Shown: positions 37,745 to 46,596 of the stretch, piece after piece
Layout: every line of letters begins with the position of its first letter
Position numbering within the stretch: position 1 is the first letter of the stretch
NCBI GenBank assembly: GCA_023150475.1
Contig: JAKLKU010000011.1
Location: 124,001 to 188,000 of the forward strand
Direction: 5' to 3'
Origin: Planctomycetota bacterium
GTDB lineage: Bacteria; Planctomycetota; UBA1135; GCA-002686595
Length of the DNA: 64,000 bases
Position numbers and translations under genes: made by a program
The notes under the pieces: model-generated
Told to the model about the DNA's origin: nothing
Seen by the model: only the letters and a program-made list of their open reading frames with translations
Databases searched by the model: none

Positions 37745-40258
37745 ATGGTATTCGTCGCGCACTTTCTCGCGCTCTCGGTCGTCGGCGGTGATGGCAGCAC
37801 GTGTTCGGTCGACCATGCCGGCGCGGAGTTCGGTTGCGCATTGCGTGCCTCGGTCGTGCTCGCCGGCGACGTCGACGCCGACGGACGGCCTGACTTGGTG
37901 GTGTTCGACGACGACCAGACGTCGTCGAGCGTCGTCGTGGCGCTGCATCGGCCCAACGGAGCGTTCACGTTGTCGACGCCGAGCATGTTGCAGTCGGTCG
38001 TGGAGGACGCAGAGCTCTGCGATGTCGACCGCGACGGCCGACTCGACGTGCTCACGAGCGGGCCGAATGTCGGCGTGGCCTTCGCGCGTGGGGACGGCCA
38101 TGGGTGTTTCGTGCCGAGCGGCGCATTCGGTGTGGCCGGAAGAGTGCTCGCGATCGGCGACTTCGATCACGACGACGCCATCGACGTCGCCGTCACCGCG
38201 ATCGACGAGCTTCAGGTCTACCGAGGCGACGGTGCAGGCACTTTCACGCCGACGGTCTCGCTAACGACGCCGCCAATTCCGGCGGATGTCGAAGTCGCAG
38301 ACTGCAACCGCGATGGGCACCTGGACATCGTGGTCTTGGACGGACCGCGCCTGTCGTGGCACGCCGGGGACGGCAGCGGCGGCTTCAGAGCTCCCGTCCA
38401 CTCCTGGTTCGGCTCGGCGTTGCTCGCCGAGTTCGAGCTCGGGGACGTCGACCAAGATGGGTTCGTCGACGCCGCGGTACGCTCGAAGTTCGACGGTGTG
38501 GTGTACTTCCTGAGTGGAAGTGCGAGCGGCAGATTCACGCTCGAGAGCAGCGTGACGGTCTCTCCGTTCGCGGCCAAGGCGAGTCTGGCGGACGTCGATC
38601 GGGACGGGTGGCTTGATTACGTGTGGAACGCAGGCGCCTCGTGCGGCGTTCGCTTCGGAGCTGGGGCGTGGACTTTCGTGGAGGAAGCGCGCGCCATCGG
38701 CGTCGGCAGCGTCCATCGACCGATCGTGCACGACGTCGACGGCGATCGATTGCCGGACCTGGTGCTCGCGCATGCAGTCACGCGCTCCTTGGCGTTCGTC
38801 ACGCAGTCCTCGTCGCGCCGATTCGTGTCTCCGCGCGCGACCAAACTGACGCATTCGTTCGATCACGTCACGTCCGGCGACTTCGACGGCGATGGCGATC
38901 TCGACCTCGCGGTGTCGCAGGTGCAGTACGGCGGCACGACGCTGCTCGAGAACGACGGCTTCGGCGATTTCGTCAGCACTTGGCACGCGTGGTCGTCCGA
39001 CCGCGGGGTGCGAGCCGCCGCTGACTTGCAAGGCGACGGCCGAGCGGACCTCCTGTGTCTGGACAGCAGCCTGAAGAACCTGCGGGTGCGCTTGGCCTCC
39101 GGCGCCGGTGGGTTCGAGCCCGCGACCGATTCTCCGTTGCCGTTCGAAGGCTCCGACTTCCAACTCGGAGACCTCGACGGCGACGGTCACGTCGACGCCG
39201 TGGTCCTGTCGAGCGGTTTCGGCGGCCTCGGCCGCTTGATGACGATGCAAGGCGACGCGTACGGCCTGTTCGCGCCGAACGAAGTCCACGCCGTGCCCGA
39301 ATCCTCGTACTCCGCCCAGCTCGGCGATTTCGACTCCGACGGACACGTGGACGTCGCCGTACGGCGCAGGAGCCCAGGTGTCGACGAAGTGCGCACCTGG
39401 CGCAACGACGGCGGGGGACGCCTCGCGCCGTGGACGACTTGGCCGGCGCACCAGAATCAGCCTTCGTTCGCCGTCGGTGACGTCGACGGCGATCACGCGC
39501 TCGATTTCGTCCACTTCGGCTCGGGAATGCTGACCGTCGCGCGCGGCAATGGACACGGCAGTTTCTCGGAGTTGCCGTCCACGTCCGCGCCCGACCTGAA
39601 CGAACTGCGACTCGCCGACGTCGACGGTGACGGATGCTCCGATGTCGTTCTCTCGGGCAACCAAGGTCTCGCCGTGTTGCGTGCTCGACGCGACGGGCGT
39701 TTCGATCCACCGCGCTCGTACCGCGCGGGCAGCGCGAAGTACGCGCTCGCCGCCGACGTGACCGGTGACGGCGTGGTCGAACTGGCGTGTCAGAGCGCAG
39801 TGACCGAACTCGCCGTCCTCCGCGGGGTCGACGCAGCTCCGACGACCTACTGTACGGCAAAGGTCGATTCCGCGGGTTGCGAGCCACGCGTGCACGGGAG
39901 CGGCTGCCCGTCGCTCGGCGCGGACGCACACTTCTTGGTCGTCGCCCAAGCGCTCCGCAACCATGTCGCCGGTACGTTCTGGTTCGGTCCGCGCGCACTC
40001 GACGTACCGTTCCTAGGCGGTCGTTTGTGCGTGGGCGGTCCCAGCGATCGCATCCACCTCGGTGACGCGGGCGGTTCGGCCCACGGTGTCGATTGTTCCG
40101 GCGCATTCTCGTTCGATTTCGGTGCGTACTTCGCCGAGCACGCGTCACCGAGCTTCGGACCTGGGGACGAAGTGTTCGTCCAGTTGTGGTACCGCGACCC
40201 GGACGGCGGCGAAGGCGCCGGATCGAGCGCCGGATTGCGGTTCACCCTCCGACTGTGA
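37745..40258 (+). CDS. Large secreted FG-GAP/VCBS repeat protein with Cys-rich C-terminal domain
   Basis: An 837-residue protein behind a strong GGGAGGAG Shine-Dalgarno. The N-terminus (MVFVAHFLALSVVGG) is a weak signal peptide. I count about fourteen Ca-loops of the FG-GAP/VCBS kind (DVDADGRPD, DVDRDGRLD, DFDHDDAID, DCNRDGHLD, DVDQDGFVD through DVTGDGVVE), enough for two beta-propellers. Residues 702-837 form the Cys-containing domain YCTAKVDSAGC ... LGGRLCVGG ... DCSGAFSFDF ... LWYRDP shared with the HAF-repeat protein at 1431-2864. Likely surface-exposed and calcium-stabilised. Confidence 0.85.
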   Translation: MVFVAHFLALSVVGGDGSTCSVDHAGAEFGCALRASVVLAGDVDADGRPDLVVFDDDQTSSSVVVALHRPNGAFTLSTPSMLQSVVEDAELCDVDRDGRLDVLTSGPNVGVAFARGDGHGCFVPSGAFGVAGRVLAIGDFDHDDAIDVAVTAIDELQVYRGDGAGTFTPTVSLTTPPIPADVEVADCNRDGHLDIVVLDGPRLSWHAGDGSGGFRAPVHSWFGSALLAEFELGDVDQDGFVDAAVRSKFDGVVYFLSGSASGRFTLESSVTVSPFAAKASLADVDRDGWLDYVWNAGASCGVRFGAGAWTFVEEARAIGVGSVHRPIVHDVDGDRLPDLVLAHAVTRSLAFVTQSSSRRFVSPRATKLTHSFDHVTSGDFDGDGDLDLAVSQVQYGGTTLLENDGFGDFVSTWHAWSSDRGVRAAADLQGDGRADLLCLDSSLKNLRVRLASGAGGFEPATDSPLPFEGSDFQLGDLDGDGHVDAVVLSSGFGGLGRLMTMQGDAYGLFAPNEVHAVPESSYSAQLGDFDSDGHVDVAVRRRSPGVDEVRTWRNDGGGRLAPWTTWPAHQNQPSFAVGDVDGDHALDFVHFGSGMLTVARGNGHGSFSELPSTSAPDLNELRLADVDGDGCSDVVLSGNQGLAVLRARRDGRFDPPRSYRAGSAKYALAADVTGDGVVELACQSAVTELAVLRGVDAAPTTYCTAKVDSAGCEPRVHGSGCPSLGADAHFLVVAQALRNHVAGTFWFGPRALDVPFLGGRLCVGGPSDRIHLGDAGGSAHGVDCSGAFSFDFGAYFAEHASPSFGPGDEVFVQLWYRDPDGGEGAGSSAGLRFTLRL

Positions 40259-40263
40259 GCTCG

Positions 40264-40278
40264 CGTCCGGACCGGACG
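40264..40278 (+). terminator. Short hairpin after FG-GAP gene
   Basis: CGTCCG and CGGACG pair around GAC, six bases past the stop. Short, no T-run. Confidence 0.3.
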
Positions 40279-40406
40279 TCAGCGTTTCCGCCAGACGGCG
40301 ACCACCACGAGCGGCGGCAGGTCTTTCCGACCCCTGCGTGCCGGTGCTCGCCGATTTCTGCCAAGATCCCGCGCGGAACCGGCGTTCCAGCACCCCGCAC
40401 GCAGCC

Positions 40407-41039
40407 ATGGACCAACCCTCCGACGGCACGTTGCTCGCGGCCCTCGAACGAGGGGACTCGACCGCGCTCACGTCCTTGCTCGACCGCCACCAAGCGGTGC
40501 TCTTGCGTCACGCCCGAGCGTTGCTCGGTGAGCGCGGAGCGTACGAGGACGTGGTGCAGGAAGCGTTCCTTCGCTTGCTCGAGAAGCCGCCGGCGATTCC
40601 GGACGAGGCACGCGGGAACGAGTCGCTCGAGCGAGCGCACCTGCGTTCCTGGCTGCACAAGGTGACGCGGAACTTGTGTATGGACACGCTTCGATCCGAA
40701 ACGCGGCGACGGTCACGCGAAGAGTCGGTGGCGACTCGCGACGTCTCCCGCGACGGGCGTTCGAGCGGCGAACTCGCCGAAGAACTCGACACGCGCGCCG
40801 CGGTGGAGCGCGAGCTCGCAAAGCTCCCCTCCGATCAACGCGAGGTGCTCGTGCTGCGACTGCTCGGCGAACGCTCCTACAAGGAGATCGCCGAGATCAC
40901 CGGCAAGAAGATCGGCACGGTCGGCTGGCTGGTGAGCGAAGGGTTGAAGGCGTTGTCGGTCTCGCTCGCGCCTCTCGTCGATGCCGCGGCACCGGCGACG
41001 GCGAAGAGCGCAGTGCGTGCATCGCGTGCGAACGGTTGA
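40407..41039 (+). CDS. ECF RNA polymerase sigma factor
   Basis: A 210-residue sigma factor. Region 2 lies at about 20-95 (LLRHARALLGERGAYEDVVQEAFLRLLEKPP, LRSWLHKVTRNLCMDTLRSETRRR) and region 4 at about 135-190 (LPSDQREVLVLRLLGERSYKEIAEITGKKIGTVGWLVSEGL). The region 4 helix-turn-helix (IAEITGKKIGTVGWLVSEG) is of the kind found in planctomycete ECF groups. It is followed after 9 bases by a gene whose product begins with an anti-sigma-like region. Confidence 0.92.
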   Translation: MDQPSDGTLLAALERGDSTALTSLLDRHQAVLLRHARALLGERGAYEDVVQEAFLRLLEKPPAIPDEARGNESLERAHLRSWLHKVTRNLCMDTLRSETRRRSREESVATRDVSRDGRSSGELAEELDTRAAVERELAKLPSDQREVLVLRLLGERSYKEIAEITGKKIGTVGWLVSEGLKALSVSLAPLVDAAAPATAKSAVRASRANG

Positions 41040-41048
41040 GGTGGAGCC

Positions 41049-43913
41049 ATGAACGCCGACACGAACGATTTCGAAGGCCGCGCGATCCCGAACGAAGGGG
41101 ATCGACTGCACCAACTGCTTTGCGCCGTGGTCCTCGGCGAAGCGAGCGACGAAGAACGCGCCGAAGTCGAACGCGCGCTCGCGACGTCGCCGGAGCTGCG
41201 CGCCGAGAAACAGCGGCTCGAAGCGACCATCGGACTCTTCCAAGGCGCGTTGACCGACGGCGAACGGCTCGCCCCGATCGCCGAGCGCGAGCTCGAGCAG
41301 GCGCTAGCGCGCCGCCGACGCCGTCCCTGGCATGCGCATCCCGGCTTCCGCATCGCGGCGTCGTTCGTCGTGTTCGGCTCCGCAGGTTGGATCGCGTGGC
41401 GGACGTTCGAAGCGCGCGACGTTGCCGTTCGCGAACGTGCGCTGCCGGCGACGGCGGCCGCGCCGGAAGCGTCGGCGTCCAAGGAACTCGGCAAAGCGGC
41501 CCGCACGCACGCCCCGAATGTCGAAGTCGCGCGGCTCGATCGCGACGATGCGCGCGAGCTGCGTGAGCTCGGGTACACGGGCGGCTCGAACGACGCCACG
41601 CCTGCCGAAGCCAAGACCGACGCCGTGCTCGGACGTGCCGCTTCCGGCGAACGCGTCGAGTTCGACGGCGGAGCCGCGACAACCGTTGCGCCCGCGCTGG
41701 CCGCGGAGGAGTCCGAGCGAGTTCAAGAGCCGTCGAATCCCGCCGACCGCGACGCGTTTCTCGGGGACCTCGAGCGCTCACTCGCCGAGAATCTCCTGAA
41801 GCGAACCGAGGATTACAGTCTCGACTCTCTCTCGGGCGGCGTGTTCGTCGCGCAGTCGCCGAGTTCGGCGGAGACACAGCCGTACGTCGGCACTTCGCTC
41901 GGTCTCGGCGCGCGGCCTGGGACTGCGGGTGAGAAGGCGAGGTCCAACGGACCCGCGTCGCCGGGACCTGGCGCGCCGGCCGCGCCCGGCAGCAGCGGGA
42001 CCGACGCGTCGGGCGACGCCAGCCGGTATCGCTACCAAGGCGCGGGCGACAGCGTGCCTCCCGGCGCGCCGAAGGCCGAGGAACGCGAAGCAGGCGAAGC
42101 CGAGGACTCGCTGCTCTTGCGCGCCGCGCTCACGGACGCGACGAACGAGGAAGCGGCGAAGGACTCCAGCCGCGCCGCCGGCGACGATCGCTTCGAGCGC
42201 GGCGGACAGGTGGCGCTCTTCGGCAACGAGTTCGTCGTCGTGCCCGATCCGCAGACGATCGAAGCGCGCATCGACGCGCTCCTCGGCGGCTGTCGTCGGC
42301 TGCCGAACGAGCGGCCGCGCGACATGTACTTCCGCGTGTGGGGCGACAACGGCTACGAGTTCCCGCGCGTCGATCGGCTTTCGACGTTCTCGGTCGACGT
42401 CGACACGGCGAGCTACGCGCTCGCCCGCAACTACCTCGTTTCGGGCTACCTGCCCGAGAAGGCCGCGGTCCGCACCGAGGAGTTCCTCAACTACTTCAAG
42501 GGCGACGTCAAGGCGCCTGAGAAGGGCACGTTCGCGATCGAGACCGAAGTCGCGCCGTCGCTGTTCGGGGAGACGTCCGACGCGTGGATGCTGCGTGTCG
42601 CGATCCGCGGCAAGGAGATCTCGAAGAGCGAACGCACGCCGGTCGCGTTGACGTTCGTGATCGACGTGTCGGGCTCGATGCGCGAAGGCCAGCGGCTCGA
42701 GCTCGTCAAGGACTCGCTGCGCCTGCTCGTGACACAGCTCGACGCGCGCGATTCGGTCGCGATCGTCGCGTTCTCGAACGACGCGACGCTCGTCCTGCCG
42801 GCGACGTCCGCGAAGAACCGCCTCGCGATCGAGCAAGCGTTGCAGCCGCTCGAGCCGTTGCAGAGCACCAACACCGAGGCCGGCTTGCGACTTGGCTACG
42901 AGCAAGCGTTCGCGCATCTCGACTCGAATGCGCAGAACCGCGTCGTGCTCCTGACCGACGGAGTCGCCAACGTCGGCATCACCGACCCGAACGCGATGCT
43001 CGAGCGCGTCGTGAGCCAGCGCAAGGCCGGCATCTACCTCAACACGATCGGCGTCGGCATGCAGAACCACAACGACGGCTTGCTCGAGCAGCTCGCCGAC
43101 CGCGGAGACGGACTCTGCAACTACGTCGACGACGCAGCGGAAGCGAAACGCGCGTTGGTCGACAACTTCACCGGCGCGTTCCAACCGATCGCGCGCGACG
43201 TCAAGGTGCAGGTCGAGTTCGATCCGGCGCAAGTCGAGCGTTATCGCTTGCTCGGCTACGAGAACCGCGCGATCGCGGACCAGGACTTCCGCAACGACGC
43301 GGTCGACGCCGGCGAAGTCGGCGCAGGGCACCAAGTGATCGCGCTCTACGAGCTCGTTCCCACTGCTTCGCGCGGCGACGGGCCGCTCGCGACGGTGCGC
43401 TTGCGCTGGAAGGACCCGCGCGGCGAAGGCGCCTCGGAGCAAGCGCACGAGAGCGCGCACGCCGTGACGGCGAAGAGCGTCGCCGGTGCCTATGCGGCGA
43501 CCAGCCCGGGCTACCGTCGCGCGGTGCTCGTCGCGCAGTACGCGGAGTTCCTGCGGCGCTCGGTGCACGCGAACGGCGACTCGCTCGATCGGTTGATCGA
43601 AGAAGCGCAGAAGCTCGCGCGCGAGCTGCACGATCCGGAGTTCGACGAGTTCGTCGCGCTCGTCGTGAAGAGCCGCGAGCTGATCGTCGCGCGTCTGGCG
43701 AACGTCGACCCGTGCGATCGGCGACTCGACGACCTGCGGCGCATCGAGTGCCGGCGCGCCGAGCTCGAGTACCTGAGCCGCACGGGCGAGCTCGCCGAGC
43801 TCGACGCGCGTCGAGCCGCGCTCGAAGTCGAGCTGCGCGGCTGCTTGCGGCAGCGGCTGAACGGCGCGACACCCGACGTTCTCCGCGAGCTCGGCTACCT
43901 CGACGGCAAGTAG
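41049..43913 (+). CDS. Anti-sigma-like / von Willebrand factor A fusion protein (YfbK-like)
   Basis: A 954-residue membrane protein behind GGTGGAG. Residues 1-95 are an inside helical region like planctomycete anti-sigma N-termini (LLCAVVLGEASDEERAEVERAL). A membrane helix spans about 100-117 (FRIAASFVVFGSAGWIAW). Residues 120-400 are low-complexity Ala/Gly/Pro-rich linker. Residues about 430-720 contain the YfbK-like N-terminal segment and a VWA domain with MIDAS motif DVSGS at 539 (FVIDVSGSMREG, LLTDGVANVG). A DUF3520-type C-terminal region follows to about 900. It directly follows an ECF sigma gene. The protein ends ELGYLDGK, and ELGYTGG also occurs after the membrane helix. Confidence 0.87.
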   Translation: MNADTNDFEGRAIPNEGDRLHQLLCAVVLGEASDEERAEVERALATSPELRAEKQRLEATIGLFQGALTDGERLAPIAERELEQALARRRRRPWHAHPGFRIAASFVVFGSAGWIAWRTFEARDVAVRERALPATAAAPEASASKELGKAARTHAPNVEVARLDRDDARELRELGYTGGSNDATPAEAKTDAVLGRAASGERVEFDGGAATTVAPALAAEESERVQEPSNPADRDAFLGDLERSLAENLLKRTEDYSLDSLSGGVFVAQSPSSAETQPYVGTSLGLGARPGTAGEKARSNGPASPGPGAPAAPGSSGTDASGDASRYRYQGAGDSVPPGAPKAEEREAGEAEDSLLLRAALTDATNEEAAKDSSRAAGDDRFERGGQVALFGNEFVVVPDPQTIEARIDALLGGCRRLPNERPRDMYFRVWGDNGYEFPRVDRLSTFSVDVDTASYALARNYLVSGYLPEKAAVRTEEFLNYFKGDVKAPEKGTFAIETEVAPSLFGETSDAWMLRVAIRGKEISKSERTPVALTFVIDVSGSMREGQRLELVKDSLRLLVTQLDARDSVAIVAFSNDATLVLPATSAKNRLAIEQALQPLEPLQSTNTEAGLRLGYEQAFAHLDSNAQNRVVLLTDGVANVGITDPNAMLERVVSQRKAGIYLNTIGVGMQNHNDGLLEQLADRGDGLCNYVDDAAEAKRALVDNFTGAFQPIARDVKVQVEFDPAQVERYRLLGYENRAIADQDFRNDAVDAGEVGAGHQVIALYELVPTASRGDGPLATVRLRWKDPRGEGASEQAHESAHAVTAKSVAGAYAATSPGYRRAVLVAQYAEFLRRSVHANGDSLDRLIEEAQKLARELHDPEFDEFVALVVKSRELIVARLANVDPCDRRLDDLRRIECRRAELEYLSRTGELAELDARRAALEVELRGCLRQRLNGATPDVLRELGYLDGK

Positions 43914-43935
43914 CGCGGACGTCGTGGCCAACTCT

Positions 43936-43974
43936 GCGCGGCCGGCCGGACACGCTGCGTCCGACCGGCCGCGC
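43936..43974 (+). terminator. Very strong hairpin terminator after VWA gene
   Basis: A 15-bp stem (43936-43950 with 43960-43974) with a single C-A mismatch and a 9-base loop, 22 bases after the stop. Confidence 0.75.
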
Positions 43975-44083
43975 CGTCGTTGCGGCGCACGGATGTCCGC
44001 GCGTCCAGATCGCCGGGCGTACGGCTCTCCGGGCTTGAACGCGTCCGTCACCGCGCGACACTCTCCTGGCTCGGACGAACGAC

Positions 44084-44881
44084 ATGGCGGTCAACGGCGC
44101 ACGATGGGTGACGAGGACGTGGATCGCGGTGGGCGCGATCCTTCTCGTGCTCGCCGTGTACGTGCGCGGGCTCGGACAGCGGATCGGCGGACGAACGCCG
44201 GCCGAATCCGCGGCACCGACCATTCCGGAACCGATGCAGTTGCTCTCGCGCGCGGGCCGCACGCGCATCGACGGCCGATGGCTCTGGATCGAGCCCGAAC
44301 ATCGCGAGCGTTGGGAACGGTGTTATCAGCGGCCGTTCGAGATCGTCGACTGTCCGCGATTCGCCGAGTGGAGCGCGAGCTCGCGCGGCGCCGAAACGGT
44401 GCTCCTGATCGGCGAGTTGACGCGCGGCAAGGCCGAGGAGGGGCTGACCGCCCTCGCGCTCGTCTTCGAACTCGCGCGCCGCACCGAGTGGAAGGTCGGC
44501 GTGCTCGATGGGAACGCCGACGCGCTCGAGCTCGCGCGATTGCTCGAGCAGTGGCTCGAGACCTGGGCGCCGGTCAGCGCCAACGATCCGCTGCTCGCCG
44601 AGCCCGCCCGCGCCGCGTTCGCGCTGTGGGCCCGCGTGACGCGTGAAGTGGTCGACGGTCCGGTGTTCGGCACCGACGCGGCTGCCGAATCGCATGCGCG
44701 GGTCTTCGCGGACTCGCTGACGCGTTCGCGGGCTCCCGCGGCGACCGATTTCGGCCGCGCGCTCGCGGAGAACACGCCGCGCGCGTTCGCCGTGCTGCTC
44801 GACGAGAGCGACTTCCTCGTCGGGCTCGCGGAGGAGTCCGCGCGGCTCTTCCCGGAGATCGACGGAGCGTGCGGGTCGTGA
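44084..44881 (+). CDS. Hypothetical membrane-anchored protein
   Basis: A 265-residue protein with an N-terminal membrane helix (about residues 10-30, TWIAVGAILLVLAVYVRGL). The outside domain is alpha/beta with WLWIEPEHRERWERCYQ, AETVLLIGELTRGKAEEGLTAL and a long Ala/Leu-rich helical C-terminus. I see no catalytic motif. Its stop overlaps the next start by a GTGA junction, so it is the first gene of a three-gene run. Family unknown. Confidence 0.7.
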   Translation: MAVNGARWVTRTWIAVGAILLVLAVYVRGLGQRIGGRTPAESAAPTIPEPMQLLSRAGRTRIDGRWLWIEPEHRERWERCYQRPFEIVDCPRFAEWSASSRGAETVLLIGELTRGKAEEGLTALALVFELARRTEWKVGVLDGNADALELARLLEQWLETWAPVSANDPLLAEPARAAFALWARVTREVVDGPVFGTDAAAESHARVFADSLTRSRAPAATDFGRALAENTPRAFAVLLDESDFLVGLAEESARLFPEIDGACGS

Positions 44882-45849
44882 ACCGCGAGCTGGCGATGAC
44901 GCGTGAGCGCTCGAACGAGCTCGAGCTCGCGCTCTCCACGGCGATGATCGCGGCGGGCGGGGTCTTGCTCGGCGTGCAGCTCGACACGCTGCGGCGCGTG
45001 CACGGCACCGGTTACGGTGGCGTGGCGATGGGGCTCTTCGTCGCGCTCTTCGCGACGGCGTTGGTCGCGCGACGTGCGACGCTGCCGCGCGACGCACTCG
45101 GCTGGTGGGGGACGCTCGGATCGCTCTTCGGCGTCGCGTTCGTCGTCGGTGGCGTCCTGGTGCCCGGTGGTCCATGGATGTTCGTCGAGCTCGCGCTGCT
45201 CACGTGGCTCTTCGCGCGCACGCGCGCCGCGCCCGGGCTCTTCGTGACGCCGGCGGCGGTGATCTCGCTTGCGGTGATGCTGCTCTTCCGCCTGTGGTTG
45301 ACGTTCCAAGCGAGCCGCGGCGAGTTCCAGGTCGGGACGATCGAAGTGCCGCTGATCTCACGGCTGCCCGACGACTTCCTCGGCGACTTCCAACACATCA
45401 CGATCGGTTCGTTCACCGCGGACGACCTGATGTTCCCCGCGACCGAGGGCCTCGATTTCCCTGCGACGAGCGCCGTGTGGGCGTTCGGTTTCGTGCAGGT
45501 GATCGTCGGCCTCGCGTGGCGCGCGCGGGCCGCACGCGAGCACGAGGACGACCGCATCCACGCGACGATTCGACGTTTGCCGCCGGAGCTCGCGCGCTTG
45601 GTGGAGCGGCTGTTGCCCGAGGACGAATGGCCGCAGCTCGGCTTGCACGCGCTGTCGGAGCGCAAGCTCGAGAAGCGCATCGAGGAGCTCGTGCGCGAGC
45701 GCGTCGGCCGCGCGCGAGAGATCGACGAACGCCTGCGCCGGCTCGCGCGCGGCGAACAGGGCACGGACACCGGTTTCGGCGCACAGATCGCCGGAGCCTT
45801 GGAGCCTCCGCGGGACGATCCGCCGGGGCCCCCGAAGGAGCAGTCATGA
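44878..45849 (+). CDS. Hypothetical polytopic membrane protein
   Basis: A 323-residue protein, start chosen at the GTG that overlaps the previous stop (GTGA). About six membrane helices lie in residues 20-220 (IAAGGVLLGVQL, MGLFVALFATALVA, LFGVAFVVGGVLV, VISLAVMLLFRLW). A charged soluble C-terminus with Leu/Glu/Arg-rich helices follows (LARLVERLLPEDEWPQLGLHALSERKLEKRIEELVRERV). It is coupled to the DUF423 gene by an ATGA overlap. Function unknown. Confidence 0.72.
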   Translation: MNRELAMTRERSNELELALSTAMIAAGGVLLGVQLDTLRRVHGTGYGGVAMGLFVALFATALVARRATLPRDALGWWGTLGSLFGVAFVVGGVLVPGGPWMFVELALLTWLFARTRAAPGLFVTPAAVISLAVMLLFRLWLTFQASRGEFQVGTIEVPLISRLPDDFLGDFQHITIGSFTADDLMFPATEGLDFPATSAVWAFGFVQVIVGLAWRARAAREHEDDRIHATIRRLPPELARLVERLLPEDEWPQLGLHALSERKLEKRIEELVRERVGRAREIDERLRRLARGEQGTDTGFGAQIAGALEPPRDDPPGPPKEQS

Positions 45850-46217
45850 ACTCGAATCGATGGATCGCGATCGGCGCGTTGCTCGGCGGCATCGCCGTCG
45901 CAGCGGGCGCGTTCGGCGCGCACGGTCTGAAGAAGCTCGTCGAGCCCGAGATGCTCGAGACGTGGCGCACCGGAGTGCTCTATCACGCGTTGCACGCGCT
46001 CGGCCTCGTCGCGTTCGGTCTGTACCAGGCGCGCACGAAGTGCAGCGGACTCGCCGCGTGGCTCTTCCTCGTTGGCACGCTGATCTTCGCGGGCACGCTC
46101 TACGCGTTGACGCTCGGTTCGCCGAAGTGGGTCGGCGCGATCACGCCGTTCGGCGGCGTCGCGATGATCGCGGGTTGGCTCGCGTTCGCGATCTCCGCCT
46201 GGCGCGCCCGCGATTGA
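45846..46217 (+). CDS. DUF423 membrane protein
   Basis: A 123-residue protein with four predicted membrane helices and the family signature IAIGALLGGIAVAAGAFGAHGLKK, then VLYHALHALGLVAFGL and GTLYALTLGSPKWVGAITPFGGVAMIAGW. Length is normal for DUF423 (YwdK-type). The function of the family is not established. Last gene of the three-gene run. Confidence 0.93.
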   Translation: MNSNRWIAIGALLGGIAVAAGAFGAHGLKKLVEPEMLETWRTGVLYHALHALGLVAFGLYQARTKCSGLAAWLFLVGTLIFAGTLYALTLGSPKWVGAITPFGGVAMIAGWLAFAISAWRARD

Positions 46218-46236
46218 CCGAACGCCGGGTTGCGGG

Positions 46237-46560
46237 TCAGCGCAACGCGAGCTCGAGAGAGACCGGCCCCTCCGCAGGCACCACGAAACGCACGGGGCCG
46301 GGTCCGGCCGCGGCAACGGAATACTGGCCCGGCGGCAGAGCGTGGATCATCCATTTGCCGCGGGCGTCCGCGGCGACGGTGCCGAAGAGTTGCGGCACCA
46401 GCCGCGCGAACGACGCCGGTTGAGTTTGGGAGTGCGATCTGCACGAGCCCGTGCGCCGGATCGCGAGACCGATTCAAGCGCACCCCGTCAGGGAAGACGC
46501 GCGGCGCCGCGGAGTTTGCACGCCGACCGTCCAAACGCTGCGGGTGCTCCCGACCCAGGA
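46237..46560 (-). pseudogene. Frameshifted remnant of a carboxypeptidase-regulatory-like protein
   Basis: Read on the minus strand, one frame gives RVFPDGVRLNRSRDPAHGLV and QIALPNSTG. After a one-base shift near 46410, another frame continues LVPQLFGTVAADARGKWMIH, ALPPGQYSVAAAGPGPVRFV and VPAEGPVSLELALR, then stop at 46237. The second part is a textbook transthyretin-like end (DARGxWxxxxLPPGxYxVxAxG). Upstream of about 46560 no coherent frame remains, so this is a degraded C-terminal piece. Confidence 0.55.
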
Positions 46561-46581
46561 ACGTGCGTCGTCTCCGTCGCG

Positions 46582-46587
46582 TAGGAT
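46582..46587 (+). promoter_or_regulatory. TAnnnT -10 box before sulfatase-fold gene
   Basis: TAGGAT lies 9 bases before the ATG at 46597; no Shine-Dalgarno. Short-leader or leaderless transcript expected. Confidence 0.4.
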
Positions 46588-46596
46588 GGCGCCTCA

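Larger units (their letters stand above)
46218..46596. other. Intergenic region holding a gene remnant and a promoter
   Basis: No intact gene fits in these 379 bases. The minus strand carries a frameshifted carboxypeptidase-regulatory-like fragment (46237-46560). The last 20 bases hold a TAGGAT box for the sulfatase-fold gene. Confidence 0.5.
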
